64,000 bases of DNA from Styela clava (Eukaryota > Chordata > Ascidiacea > Stolidobranchia > Styelidae): the NCBI RefSeq assembly GCF_964204865.1, contig NC_135261.1, forward strand, positions 11,842,001 through 11,906,000, in the 5' to 3' direction. The position numbers were made by a program, and so were the translations under genes. A model generated the notes under the pieces. That model saw only the letters and a list, made by a program, of their open reading frames with translations, made no database searches and had not been told where the DNA came from. Below are positions 11,301-20,814 of the stretch, one piece after another (positions within the stretch are counted from its first letter, which is position 1; each line of letters begins with the position of its first letter).

Positions 11301-14300
11301 AACTCATGAAAGAGTATGCTGGTATTGTGCAAGCAGATTTTCACGTTAACACGCGTTTTCCAAGAAACGAGTAGGAAATAAATTCTTTTAATTCATACCT
11401 TATTGAACTTTTCTATACCAGATATTACAGCTAATGATACTGGAAACACGTGTGTACAGATGATACCTGAGGCTCAAAGTAAATGGGGTGATTCTTGCGT
11501 TACAAAGCATGATCGTTTGTTCGTGGGATACGTATCAATTTTTTTTGCTGTTCTGAATCTATTAAAAGAGGCAAGTAACAATCTGTGTTTTATTACGAAA
11601 TAGTATAAAAAATTATTTAAAAATAGTTGACTAACAAGTTCAAATGCTCCTCAAAGAAAGGGGATGAATCTAATTGGAAAAAGTTTAATTGGTCCCAAAT
11701 TTTGCTACTGGGTGAGAGATGGTATTGTACAAAGTTTGAATTTAACTGTTACTTATATATATAAAAGTTATGTACGTAGATATTCATGTAATACACTCGG
11801 AGTAATATACCTCTGGAAACTAAGATTCATAAACAGTATTATCTGAACGCAGAGGAGAATACCACTGACTTTTAATCCAATGAATACTCAGTTTACATAT
11901 TGTTTACTTTTAGGAATGGCAGTGGAAACTAGCGACAATAGATATCTTTCTTTCTTGGATAGTTTTATTGTTGTTTGTGGAAGCAATACCAAAGCTCGAT
12001 CTTGGAATTTATGTCGTAATGTTTACAAACATCCTCAAGACATTTTTAAAGTTTTCAGTTGTTTTGATTGTGTTTGTCTGTGCATTCGGATTCAGTTTCC
12101 ACGTGCTTTTCCAAAACCAGGTATTTTATAATGAATGATAATAACCAAAGTACAATATTAAAATAAGGATAGAATAAATACCCTGAAGTACTCGTAGTTG
12201 ACTAAAATCTCAAGTTGTTTATTTTATGTTCTTCTTATTGCCGCAGCCTATAAAGATGTTTTATTTTGCAATACAAGCATTTGAGATATTTGCTTGGTGC
12301 GTCAAATGTGACACAAACGAAATTTACCCTTCCCTATTGGAGTAGAGGGCAAAAATGAATCAAATAAAATCTTTTGGTACTCCCCACGTATGCGCACCAA
12401 GATGTCGCATAACCTGAAACCTAACCTGGTACACAACCTGAGTTCAGGTTGTGCGCCATCTTGGTGAGCATACTTCAGGAGGTCCAATCTTTTTTCTGCA
12501 TTTCATACTTGCTTTTATCAAATTTTTTTCATTTTATATCAAAATTCTTGACTTCATGCAATAAAGGGTTATGTTAACAGATTGCCTTTGGAAATTTATG
12601 GGACTCGATTGTGAAAACAATTGTTATGATGATTGGGGAAATCGAATATGAATCGATTTTCACTGCGGAACACTCAAGCTCTGAGTATACCGATCAGGTA
12701 GGTACAGATCAAGTTTCAGCTTGAATTCATGCATAATCAAATATTAGATGCACATAATTTAAAGTCCATTGTTGATGTATACAAAATTGTTTCCACATTC
12801 GAATATTATTCCAAACATGTAAGGTAATGAAACAGCATTTCTTTTATTACTGTTTTACGTTATCAGGTTTACTACGAAAAGTATCTTACTTGGTTTTTCT
12901 TGCATCTTTAATAATCATGAGCATCATCGTAATGAATATGTTGGTAAGTAAATATTTTATTGTAATCTTATAAAAAAAAATTCCGAAAGTTTCATTTGAA
13001 AGATACGACTACATGTGTTTGACATCTAAGAATCAATGATTTCAAGACCTAAAATCTCTTTTATAGCATAAAACAGAAGAAAATGTATGTTCAGCTACTG
13101 ATATAAGATTCGATTTAATAATACGACAAAATCAGCTTTGAGACCGGAAATAACAGATATCCAAAACGCACTATAATTCAACACGTTCCGATGATACATG
13201 TGTCCTGAGTTTGTCGATTGCAAAAGATGGACTGCGTAGGATGACGCCATTTTTTTAATAAAACAAAATGCCATTTTTCAGGTTGGATTAGCCGTGGATG
13301 ATATTAAAGCAATAACGAATAAGGCAGAAATGAAATCAAGAGCCCAACACGTAAGTTTAATGCAGTAATCAGTGCTAAATAAGTGTTCATAATTTTGATT
13401 TCTCTGACCACAACAACAATTAACTTCATATTCAACCAATGCAAACAAAATCATATCATCGAATCCCTTTTTACATAAAATGACTTGGATCTAATCACGC
13501 AAAAAGGTTTCTCCTTATAAATTGTTCCCAAGCCCAGACATTACATATATGTAACTTTATTTCCATAACCCAAAACTAGTTTAATAAATTTTCAGGCAAA
13601 GCTGGTGTTAGAGACTGAAACTATGCTTCTTCAAAAACATACGAAGTTATACAAGGAAGGTAAAAATTGTACAATAATACCTTCTGAACATGATGATATT
13701 AAAGAATTTAGAATCACAGATGACATAAGTAACGAGAAATCAAAGAAATCAAGCTTTGTTGTTTCCTATGCACATGTAAATTATATTCAAACTATTATTC
13801 AACTTTTCATGATACGTATTTATAATAAATCTCCCAAACTTGTAACCTCAATGATAAAAAGCGTTCCGTAATTTCTTTCAGTACAAGTTCATACAATAAT
13901 CCTTTGGTGTGTAAGGGGCTACTATGATCTGATCTGGAGAGAACTTGAATCATTACCATTTTGAAAATTTTAAATCAAGTACAAATTCAGGACTAATATT
14001 GAAAAAATTAGTTCAACAAAGGCTTGGAAGATAACTTATACTTGCCTTAATTAAACCAATAAATGACCAATGTTGTTTGATTCATTAAAAATCAAGGGCC
14101 AAACCCGGAACAGTGTTACCACAGAAAAGTTTAGAAATCGCCATTGAATACACAAACGCCATCTAGCGAAAAATTACAAAAAAGGAAAGTATTAAATACA
14201 AGATGACATGGGCCCCGAATGCATTGCATATTGTTTCAGCTTTAACGGTGAGTTGCACTATTTTTTAGCGGAAAAAAAAATTGGGAGATGCAGCTGATAA

Positions 14301-14436
14301 AAACCAAGTGCATAATCTGCGTTTACGAGTGTACGATGTCAACAAACGCGCTCAAGTCATCGAATCTATGATGAAAATGCATATGGAAGAAAATAATTAT
14401 GATTGGAAAGATGATAACGATGATCTTGATCTTTAA
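2200..14436 (+). CDS. TRPA-family ankyrin-repeat ion channel, copy A (multi-exon, with lesions)
   Basis: Assembled from splice sites and phase. Exons: 2200-2323 (ATG 2228), 3940-4206, 4436-4583, 4758-4977, 6384-6570, 6650-6766, 7974-8212, 8408-8608, 8791-8930, 9441-9545, 9913-9950, 10829-10897, 11012-11222, 11422-11570, 11914-12120, 12581-12697, 12867-12943, 13282-13350, 13596-13775, 14269-14436 (stop). That is about 1000 codons, near the family's usual 1100-1200. The first half is ankyrin repeats (TPLHIA, TALHIAA, TPLHLA). The second half carries S1, S2, S4-S5, the pore (VMMIGEIEYE) and S6. TRPA channels are membrane cation channels sensing irritants or temperature. Odd points: no S3 exon, a 1-nt frameshift in the S6 exon at about 12876-12880, and one GC-AG intron. 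This may be a pseudogene in decay or contain assembly errors; the sensory modality cannot be told. Confidence 0.8.
3133..3933. mobile_element. Possible degraded hAT insertion in copy A intron 1
   Basis: The left edge reads cagggtgattcaagg with gcgggcc shortly inside; the right edge, reverse-complemented, reads CAGACCCAAGGATCAC then a GTGGCCCGC block. Both look like worn hAT ends. There is no matching 8-bp target duplication. The right edge lies only 6 bases before the proposed second exon. Confidence 0.3.
3940..4977 (+). CDS. Copy A ankyrin exons 2-4
   Basis: Exons 3940-4206, 4436-4583 and 4758-4977. Ankyrin signatures in order are GNTPLHIASMCGK, KQTALHIAAAEGH, KATPLHHAVYGKH, EMTPLHLACVVGE and GATPLITAAKYGH. 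Donors are GTAAGA, GTAAGT and GTATGA. The second exon's acceptor at 3939 has a poor pyrimidine tract; it was chosen because it keeps phase 0 with exon 1 and avoids an upstream stop at 3919-3921. Confidence 0.75.
6384..8930 (+). CDS. Copy A ankyrin exons 5-9
   Basis: Exons 6384-6570, 6650-6766, 7974-8212, 8408-8608 and 8791-8930 carry at least six more ankyrin motifs (KGYTALLTSAKYG, RNTPLHIAAMKGY, FRTPFHLAVINGH, NTALHLAALEE, GLTPLDCCAANG, WKPLHKACEKDN). The phases join cleanly. Intron 6767-7973 holds an A/C-rich run of 'acagtacgaac'-like words at about 6950-7035 but no gene. Confidence 0.8.
8520..8552 (+). repeat. 12-nt coding microrepeat (TWNR/TWNQ/TWK) in copy A
   Basis: The unit acttggaatcgg recurs almost exactly three times, adding four residues per unit to the loop before an ankyrin motif. 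This exon is 201 nt in copy A and 189 nt in copy B, so the difference equals exactly one unit. Confidence 0.8.
9441..11222 (+). CDS. Copy A linker and S1 exons (9441-9545, 9913-9950, 10829-10897, 11012-11222)
   Basis: The linker starts with WQTPMRRLIRNLPEVAEKVM, the conserved block after the ankyrin array. Two short exons (38 and 69 nt) follow. Then comes the S1 exon with CHPLVKRILKYKWEGKHFRF followed by a hydrophobic span VFWLLFLLYACFMASF. The S1 exon ends one base into a codon at a GTAAGG donor. TRPA channels share the 'HPL.K..L..KW' pre-S1 signature. Confidence 0.8.
10359..10686. mobile_element. Inverted-repeat MITE in copy A intron
   Basis: About 65 bases at the left (tcaattctaaccccaatctg, then actacgccattcaaaaatga) return as an imperfect reverse complement at the right (tttttggatggtgtagtcag, then gtgggggttaggattgat). 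The arms enclose roughly 190 bases with no coding capacity. The target duplication is unclear. The superfamily is not assignable from the ends alone. Confidence 0.65.
11422..11570 (+). CDS. Copy A S1-S2 loop and S2 exon, GC donor
   Basis: Encodes an extracellular-loop-like segment (PEAQSKWGDSC) and a hydrophobic span LFVGYVSIFFAVLNLLKE. The donor after GAG is GCAAGT, the standard form of the rare GC-AG class; copy B uses GT at the same place. The next exon found (11914) is the homologue of copy B's S4-S5 exon, so the S3 exon is missing. Confidence 0.8.
11914..12120 (+). CDS. Copy A S4-S5 exon
   Basis: 207 nt, phase 0 at both ends. Encodes EWQWKLATIDIFLSWIVLLL, then GIYVVMFTNILKTFLKFSVV and a hydrophobic S5. 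The F-G-I-Y-V-V-M-like core with L-K-T-F-L is a hallmark of TRPA S4-S5. Confidence 0.88.
12380..12481. mobile_element. 102-bp hairpin MITE, copy 1
   Basis: A near-palindrome whose arms read (in the reverse orientation) CTCCTGAAGTATGCTCACCA and CTCCCCACGTATGCGCACCA. The same 102-bp element lies at 16750-16851 in the opposite orientation. The centre contains acctgaaacctaacctggta. The whole RNA could fold as a long hairpin. Spurious open frames inside it encode similar peptides in both copies and are not genes. Confidence 0.85.
12581..12697 (+). CDS. Copy A pore exon
   Basis: 117 nt, phase 0. Encodes IAFGNLWDSIVKTIVMMIGE then IEYESIFTAEHSSS. The pore helix and selectivity stretch M-M-I-G-E correspond to the M-M-L-G-(D/E) region of known TRPA channels. 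Copy B has IMIGEIDFD at the same place in an exon of the same length. Confidence 0.88.
12867..12943 (+). pseudogene. Copy A S6 exon with 1-nt deletion
   Basis: 77 nt against 78 in copy B. In the incoming phase it reads VYYEKYLTWFFLHL then TAA. One base later in frame, the bases encode SYLVFLASLIIMSIIVMNML, matching copy B's S6 almost residue for residue. The shift lies in the tetra-A run at about 12877-12880. Either the gene is broken, or the assembly lost one A. Confidence 0.8.
13282..14436 (+). CDS. Copy A C-terminal exons (13282-13350, 13596-13775, 14269-14436)
   Basis: Encode VGLAVDDIKAITNKAEMKSR, then KLVLETETMLLQKHTKLYKE and a Ser/Lys-rich part, then VHNLRLRVYDVNKRAQVIES and an acidic tail DDNDDLDL before TAA. 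V-G-L-A-V-D-D-I after S6 is the family's conserved start of the cytosolic tail. The middle exon is 66 nt longer than in copy B. Confidence 0.82.
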
Positions 14437-14716
14437 ACCATCCATGTATTTAAATATAAACATATACTGATTATGAAGATTTGAGGAAATTATATAAAAT
14501 AAGCAATCAACTGAACAAAATTTGATGCGGGTTTTTGAATTGTTAAGAAAAAGTTAGTTTGTGATAGAAGCAAAAACAACTTTGACCTCATTTTACGAGT
14601 ATTTCCAATTCTTCCACAATGCTCTTACTCAACAGGTCTTCGATTTTGATCCATTGTATTATAGATCTTTTCTTTGGTAGATAAATTTTACCGCAAAAGT
14701 AGTTAGTTTTAAATTC

Positions 14717-14722
14717 AATAAA
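14717..14722 (+). terminator. Candidate polyadenylation signal for copy A
   Basis: AATAAA lies about 280 nt after the stop codon. It is the first perfect match downstream. Confidence 0.4.
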
Positions 14723-16236
14723 ACCCGCCGCTGAGACGGGATTGCTGAACTTAAGCGTTTTTTTTTTCTATTCTAACTCATACTATATCGTTGTATTATT
14801 GTTAAATTATAGTATAATCGCACGATATCATCTATTACATTTAATTGTGTTGAAAGTTTGTTATCACGTATAATGAAACGATTAGACTTGAATTTTCACG
14901 AACAAGGTTATCATAGTTTATCGTGTCTCTTTCCATCCTGAGATAATTTTTTACCTACTGTATGTGAATTTGTATTTTCAGCTGAAACACCTTAATTATT
15001 TTGAATATCTGTTACTAGTATGCTGCGCAATCTCACTACAAAACTGACGACTTAAGTTCATATTTCAACAATGATTTTATATTAGAATTACAAACCCAAT
15101 GCTTAATCAGATCAGAAATTATATTCTATACAACTATCTTGTATGATCTCAACCTAAATCAGGATGTGTTTTAATGAGTGGGAGTGATACAAAGCGTTAT
15201 AATTTTGACATGTTTCTATCTTACGTGTTGTAATCGTTATTCTGTCAAATCAGATCTATAAAAGTGTTATCAAATCGTATTTTTATGCGTGGCCTATCTG
15301 TTTTGATATTGTCATTGTTATATCTGCATTGCCGAAATTAACGTATACGATACGGAAGTCAATAATGCATACCCATGTGATGAAACTTACACTGCATTAT
15401 CAATTGCTCAAATAAATAAATTTTGTTGTCCTACAAAAAATGTCAAAACGTACTATTCGGTTCACAAACCGAAAGAGCAAGAGATAGCAATCAAAAAGCG
15501 ATGTAGTATTTATAAAGACGCAGGAGTAATAAGTATGGCACGTTGTCACATTTTTGGTAAGATGAGCGAATATGTGAGTGATTCGAAATTATTCATTGCT
15601 CAAATTTATGATTTTGTATTCTCGAGATAATTATATTGTAAACAACGTATACAAACATTTGTCAAAATTGATTTCATACTTTCAGTCTCCGCTCGAAGCT
15701 TACAGAACTCGTTGACACTGGCAATTAAAACTTAGAAAATTATCATTATTTGAAGGCACCTGGTTATTGTGTTCAAATCTAAGAACTTCTTTCTCACACA
15801 ATGTACAGAAAAGCGTTTTATAATTCATAAATAAATACACGAACGCTATTTCTCTATTAAAAGCATGACATTCATATATAAGTTACGTTTTGCACTTTAT
15901 TCACATCAACTAGTGCAGAACCGATGAGGAACCTGGACCTTCCGAGCATCATCATATAAAGACGAGCGGATATGAATTAAACGCACCATCGTCAGATGTA
16001 CGATACCGCAAGGTTTATTATTGCAACAATCTTTTGCACTTACAAACAAAGATCTCATAAATTTTTAAATTAAATAAAAATTTCAAACGATTCAATATTA
16101 GACGTAATGACAAATTATACGAATCGTAATTTGTGGATTTGCGAATCGCTGCATATGAAAGCCCAACAAAACGAAGCGGAATATGATCGGGTTGATAGGG
16201 TATGTCACTTCCATCGTGAAAAGATTCACATATTGC
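14723..16236. other. Intergenic DNA downstream of copy A
   Basis: AT-rich; no convincing gene, RNA or transposon end seen. Confidence 0.5.
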
Positions 16237-16578
16237 AGCGGTTCCCGAACCTTTCTTCGGCGACAAATTGTAATGGAAAAAACTTATGGCGCACTTAACA
16301 GGTGAACAATTTCTGCGTTCGAACTCAATTTTGTGCTCGTTCATGTGTTTTTTCGTCTCTTTTAAAGTTTGTAAATATGTAGGCCTAAGGAATAAAGATC
16401 AAGGGTCAGCTCTTCTTCCTATCAAACTCTTTCTTCGTGCGACGCCAAATTAGGAGGAAGGAAAACTCAGGGCGCACTTAACAGGAAAACAATTTCTGCA
16501 TTCAATCTCGATTTTGTGATCGTTGATATGTACTTCACGTCTTTTAAAGTTTTGTAAATATGTAGGCCTATGGAATAT
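16237..16578. repeat. Tandem duplication of about 170 bp with a hAT-like edge
   Basis: Two diverged copies share ggcgcacttaacagg, caatttctgc, ttttgtg(c/a)tcgtt and gtaaatatgtaggcct. The first begins cagcggttcccgaacctttc, which resembles a hAT terminus; the second begins cagctcttcttcctatcaaa. The copies are about 175 bases apart. No target duplication was found. Confidence 0.55.
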
Positions 16579-16749
16579 ATGCCAAAGGTCATTTCCTATT
16601 TCTCATGTTTTCCTGCTCATCCTTTGACATACTACATAAATCACTCATGCTCGCAAAACCCAGTTCAGAAGATAAATAAACTGCAACTCGAGGAATTGCA
16701 GCAAGTAGTGTCTACCTCTATTGTTACGTCTTCACTGTATTTTCAAGAC

Positions 16750-16851
16750 CTCCTGAAGTATGCGCACCAAGATGGCGCACAACTTGAACTCAAGTTGTGT
16801 ACCAGGTTAGGTTTCAGGTGGTGCGACATCTTGGTGCGCATACTTCAGGAG
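16750..16851. mobile_element. 102-bp hairpin MITE, copy 2
   Basis: Starts CTCCTGAAGTATGCGCACCA and ends with its reverse complement (tggtgcgcatacttcaggag). It has the same length as the copy at 12380 and the opposite orientation, with a few substitutions. No protein is encoded; mobilisation would need a transposase elsewhere. Confidence 0.88.
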
Positions 16852-17224
16852 TACCCATTTTTATTTAAGTCTTAAGCAGAATAATTCAGATTCATTCGAA
16901 GATGCGCAACATAAATAAGAGAATTTAGTTTTCAATTGAATCATAAAAACATACGTAAAATAAAACGATTTGATCACTTCATTTTCTTGTGATAATCGGA
17001 GTGGTTTTATAATCTACAATTTTCTCTATATACTGATACCAAACATACAAGTATTATATATACTGCATTAATTATTTTCAGTTTTACTATTTTACGCTTT
17101 TGTCTCTACTAGTTTCGCAACACTCCCACAGCGTATAGAATAAAACGGTTGCCCGTGTATGCAAGAATTGTCGAAATTTCAAAATTCGCGATTCAACTGA
17201 TAGGTACATGCGGAGCGATTTGCG

Positions 17225-17480
17225 ACAAAAGTGAAACTAAAGTGATCAATTTCGTATTTTGTTTGTCTAGATGTTTTATCATACAAGTTAAACTTTTTGG
17301 TATGATTTATAAATGATGACGGTTTTATGAACTTCGATTGCACAAGTTAGTGAATGAACATTAGCAAAGTTTGAACAACCCATCATCACCATAATATTTT
17401 ATCACCTTGTATTCTTTCCAAGTCCTGAATTAATTTCCACTTGCACAAATCATAACCAATTGTTTGTTGAAATCCACACA
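17225..17480 (+). other. 3'-flank block shared with copy B
   Basis: Resembles 57900-58160 in order and spacing: ttttgtttgtc, ttatcata(c/t)aagttaaact, gattgcacaagtt, agtttgaacaacc(c/t)at, tcaccat and cataacc(a/t)attgtt. Each block lies on the 3' side of a TRPA copy, so it is likely part of the original duplication. No coding frame is seen. Confidence 0.7.
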
Positions 17481-17799
17481 ATACCAATACTGATACAATT
17501 GATTTATTGCTTGGATTTGTAAAATGAGTTTTTTATCGTTTGGGGATCATAAATTGTATAAAATGAAATTATATTACCACAGCAGAAAAATTAGTGATAT
17601 AATACGATACCGAATTTATACAAATATATTCTTTGCAAGAGCGACGCAGAAGAAAATCTAGATTGATGTGACTAAATATTTTTGGGTGGACAGTATGATT
17701 ATTTTGGGATATGTCAAGAATGAGTTCAAAGGTTTCATGTTTATGTTGTCAATCGTGTTCAGACCATACATAATTATACAAATGCGGATTCCTGGCATT

Positions 17800-18270
17800 C
17801 TGTTTCATCCTCTTACAACCCAAGTGATGATGCCAGAAGAGGGTTATCTGCAAACCAGCTAAACGTTTACTGTTTCGCACAAGTGAAACAACATCAGCTA
17901 CAGAATCTCTTGAAATAAGGCTATCATCACCAGCCCTGTTGAGGCCAAAATTAGAACAGCTGGGACAACTTACTGCACTGAAAAGATGGACTTTAAGCCT
18001 ATATTCTAGTACACCTCCATTTTTTATGTCCCCATTGTCCCACCAAAGAAATCTTAGAAGATTTCTATAGGGCTTGCTAACATAAAATTGGTGAAACATA
18101 GCCTTTATATCAGTCATGAGAGCAATATTCTCTTTTCTGAATTTGCACAAAATGTCCAACATACCATTCATAAAATCAGGACCCTGCAAAAGGTAATCAT
18201 TCAGTGACACCCCTCCATACACAGCAGAACAATCAAAGACAACTCTGATTTGATCTGGTTTCTTATGGTG
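17800..18270 (-). pseudogene. BEL/Pao reverse transcriptase, main part
   Basis: Contains GVYHHKKPDQIRVVFDCSA, SLNDYLLQGPDF, ALMTDIKAMFHQF, LRFLWWDNGD and EYRLKVHLFSAVSCPSCSNF, all in the order typical of BEL/Pao RT. The catalytic 'M-x-D-I-x-A-M-F' block is present. The frame decays after about 17830, and the later RT motifs are absent. Confidence 0.88.
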
Positions 18271-18278
18271 ATATACAC

Positions 18279-19170
18279 CAGGGTGGTCCAAGATTGCCAG
18301 ATTGAAGGGCCGCAAAAACTTTTGCAGAGGTCTCGCGGGCCGCAGTCGGAAAAAAGTGATTAAAACATCACGAGTTTACAGTATTCCCTTTAAATATATA
18401 TTTGAGAATGAGAGTTTATCGTTCGAATCAGTTTTTCAAAGAAACTATATAAAGCGTTTAGTTATTTCAAAATTGCTTCCCGAGAAATATCGTGGTATCG
18501 TGATATCTTTTTTCGTGTTTGGTTTTGTAATGTCGCTTAAAATTATATTCTTTCGTCACGGATATTACTTAAAAACACACCAGAAACTGCGGTTTAACGT
18601 TGTTGTGGGTAGGGAAATACGTTTCCTCTCAGTTTACATCGGGCACCTTTTTTTCTACACTCATTGTATGATGAATTATTATATTTGAAAAAATTTATTA
18701 CTTGTAGCGTGAGCAGGCTTAGTGCTACCATCAAAAAACAACCAAGTTGGGACCTCGGACCCAGATATGAAGAAAAAAAAATGGATCGCGCGGCGCTAAG
18801 TCATCTCTGCGGTTCTTCACTGCTTGAAAATATAGGAGTGTTTTGACTAAAATAAAGGCACAAAACGTCTATTCAAATGAGGCGAGCTTATCTCATGGAC
18901 TACGTCTCGTCTGCATAAGACAATTCATTCTCCTCGTCCGATCACAGGCCGTTTATAGATATATACAACAATGAAATGTCGTGATTTTAACAAATATCAA
19001 TCCCGACATTGGCATAGGAAAAGGACTATTCCTCGTTGGAATGGTTTAAAAATAAATCAAAATTGTTCTGCTAATAAATGCAATATCTGCCAATGGTTTA
19101 GTAGTGTGCGCTAAAATTTTTCTGCGGGCCGCACGGAATGTGTCGGCGGGCCGCAGTTTGGGCCACCCTG
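18279..19170. mobile_element. Non-autonomous hAT element inserted in the BEL RT
   Basis: 892 bp. The left end is CAGGGTGGTCCAAGATTGCC and the right end, reverse-complemented, is CAGGGTGGCCCAAACTGCGG. An exact 8-bp target duplication ATATACAC flanks it (18271-18278 and 19171-19178). GGGCCGC blocks lie inside both ends. The surrounding BEL RT frame continues on both sides of the duplication. It encodes no transposase. Confidence 0.93.
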
Positions 19171-19178
19171 ATATACAC

Positions 19179-19480
19179 CCATATGTGGAACATAATTTAT
19201 CATACCATCATCGACACACAACTCACACTCCGGGACCCATTCTCATCAATTCTCAATAATACTGTCCATATACTCCAAATAGTCCTCTTTTAACTTTTGG
19301 TCCCTAATTAGCCACCTTTTCAACTGAAGCGCACTATTCTCGGCTAAGGGCTTATTATTGGGAGAAAAACGGGTTCATTACGCAATGGAAGTGGCATTAG
19401 TTAATGCCCATCTTCCGATCTGGTAATACCATTCGTGAGTATTTTGATGAATTTCTAATCATCGACAGAAAGTGGTACAT
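19179..19480 (-). pseudogene. BEL/Pao RT N-terminal part
   Basis: Minus-strand frames include RNEPVF, a K-R-W-L-I-R-D-Q stretch, YLEYMD and VPHMGVY. They correspond to the region before the RT core in BEL/Pao elements. Stops and shifts are present. The last codons abut the hAT target duplication. Confidence 0.65.
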
Positions 19481-19528
19481 CTTTACCGCTATGTTTAGCA
19501 AAGTTCATCTCAAACATTGATCTAACAC

Positions 19529-19782
19529 CAGGGGTGGGCAACTTCTCTAGTCGGCGAGGCGTGTGTGGGAAAATGAAGTCCTCGGTGGGCCGGATTATAA
19601 CATGAATAGTATTCAATATCTTATTCACATATTTATTCGCTAATGCAAGAAAGAAAGTTTTAATTCGCGTTTAAACTTTACAAAAAATAGAGACCAAAAA
19701 ACACATACTGTAATGAATTTATCATAATGTACTAAAAGTGTAACGAGAATATCGGTCGCGGGCCGTATGTTGCCCACAGCTG
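19529..19782. mobile_element. Short hAT MITE in the BEL remnant
   Basis: 254 bp. The left end is CAGGGGTGGGCAACTTC; the right end reverse-complemented is CAGCTGTGGGCAACATACGG followed by a CCCGCG block. Flanks share TCTAAC, but the 8-bp duplication is imperfect, suggesting an older insertion than the 892-bp element. Confidence 0.75.
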
Positions 19783-20030
19783 AGTCTAACCTGTTGGCGA
19801 TTTATTACTTTCTTAGACTTTGAAGAAAAAGTTGAACATTTGTTTTCCATTACCAATATTTTATTGGAAACAAAGGACATAGAATCATTGGACTTCTCAA
19901 GCACATCTTTACACACATTCCCAATCACACCCCAGCCAAGTACAGGTTACTGAGCATAAGGATCATGATCCCCTTTCATCACAATATTCTACATTAGGAT
20001 TAGACTTTGCTCTAATCCACACAGGTACAA

Positions 20031-20330
20031 TCATTGAACTGTCTGTGCCACCATACTGATCAGGCCAGTACAAGCATCAACACATATTGAAACAGTTTGG
20101 CCATGCTGTTCTTCACCAATGTGAAGACAAGATAAATGCAATTTACCACAAGTTTTACACTTAGCTCTACATGCTCTCTTAGAGGTTTTCTTACCACATC
20201 CATAACAAAGTCTGTGTTTGCGAAAAACTTTTTTTGTTTTGCGCTTATAATGTGGCTGTTTGAGAAACCTATCACATTTAGTGATATCATGATTCTCTTC
20301 ACAAAAAAATACAATTAGGCACTTTGACAT
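20031..20330 (-). pseudogene. BEL/Pao gag zinc-knuckle segment
   Basis: Cys/His-rich with CYGCGKKTSKRACRAKCKTC followed by GKLHLSCLH, and an earlier CEENHDITKC. These resemble the nucleic-acid-binding knuckles between DUF1759 and the protease in BEL/Pao elements. It is open over 99 codons but in a different frame from the upstream gag piece. Confidence 0.75.
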
Positions 20331-20814
20331 TGGTATTGAAAAAAAAAACTTAGCCTACTAGGTTTGCGCGATTCATTACGTGAAACACGCGTATATCTAT
20401 GTGTTTTTCGGTCTCTGTCTGAACCTTAAAATTCTGGCAGACTTATTACATCTTGATAAAATCAACAAAATCCAAAAAAAGAGGATACGACCTATTAGGG
20501 TTACCCGTTTTTCCCTTTTGTGATCAAATACTTGATATTTCCAGAGATCGTAAATTTCATCTGGCAAATTGTCTACAACTCCACAATTTCTGTATGGGCG
20601 CTAGCAAAATTGAGGGTATTTGATTCCATTACTTTTTTCTTGGTTTCCTTTACTTGCTCCAAGAAATCAGAAAATTTCTTCAGACCTTGGGACACATTCG
20701 TACATATATCTGGCCACTTTTTCAGCTTATTAAAAAAAGCTGTGCCCACAACATTGTCATTCTCATACCTACTTTTAAGCTCTGATTTTGCTTTTTCATA
20801 GACATCCTCAGTAT

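Noticed and set aside
12302..12487. Minus-strand 61-codon frame, and the similar peptide from + frame 16570-16875
   Set aside because: Both are translations of the 102-bp hairpin MITE; the shared peptide (KYAHQDGAQ) follows from DNA identity, not from a gene.
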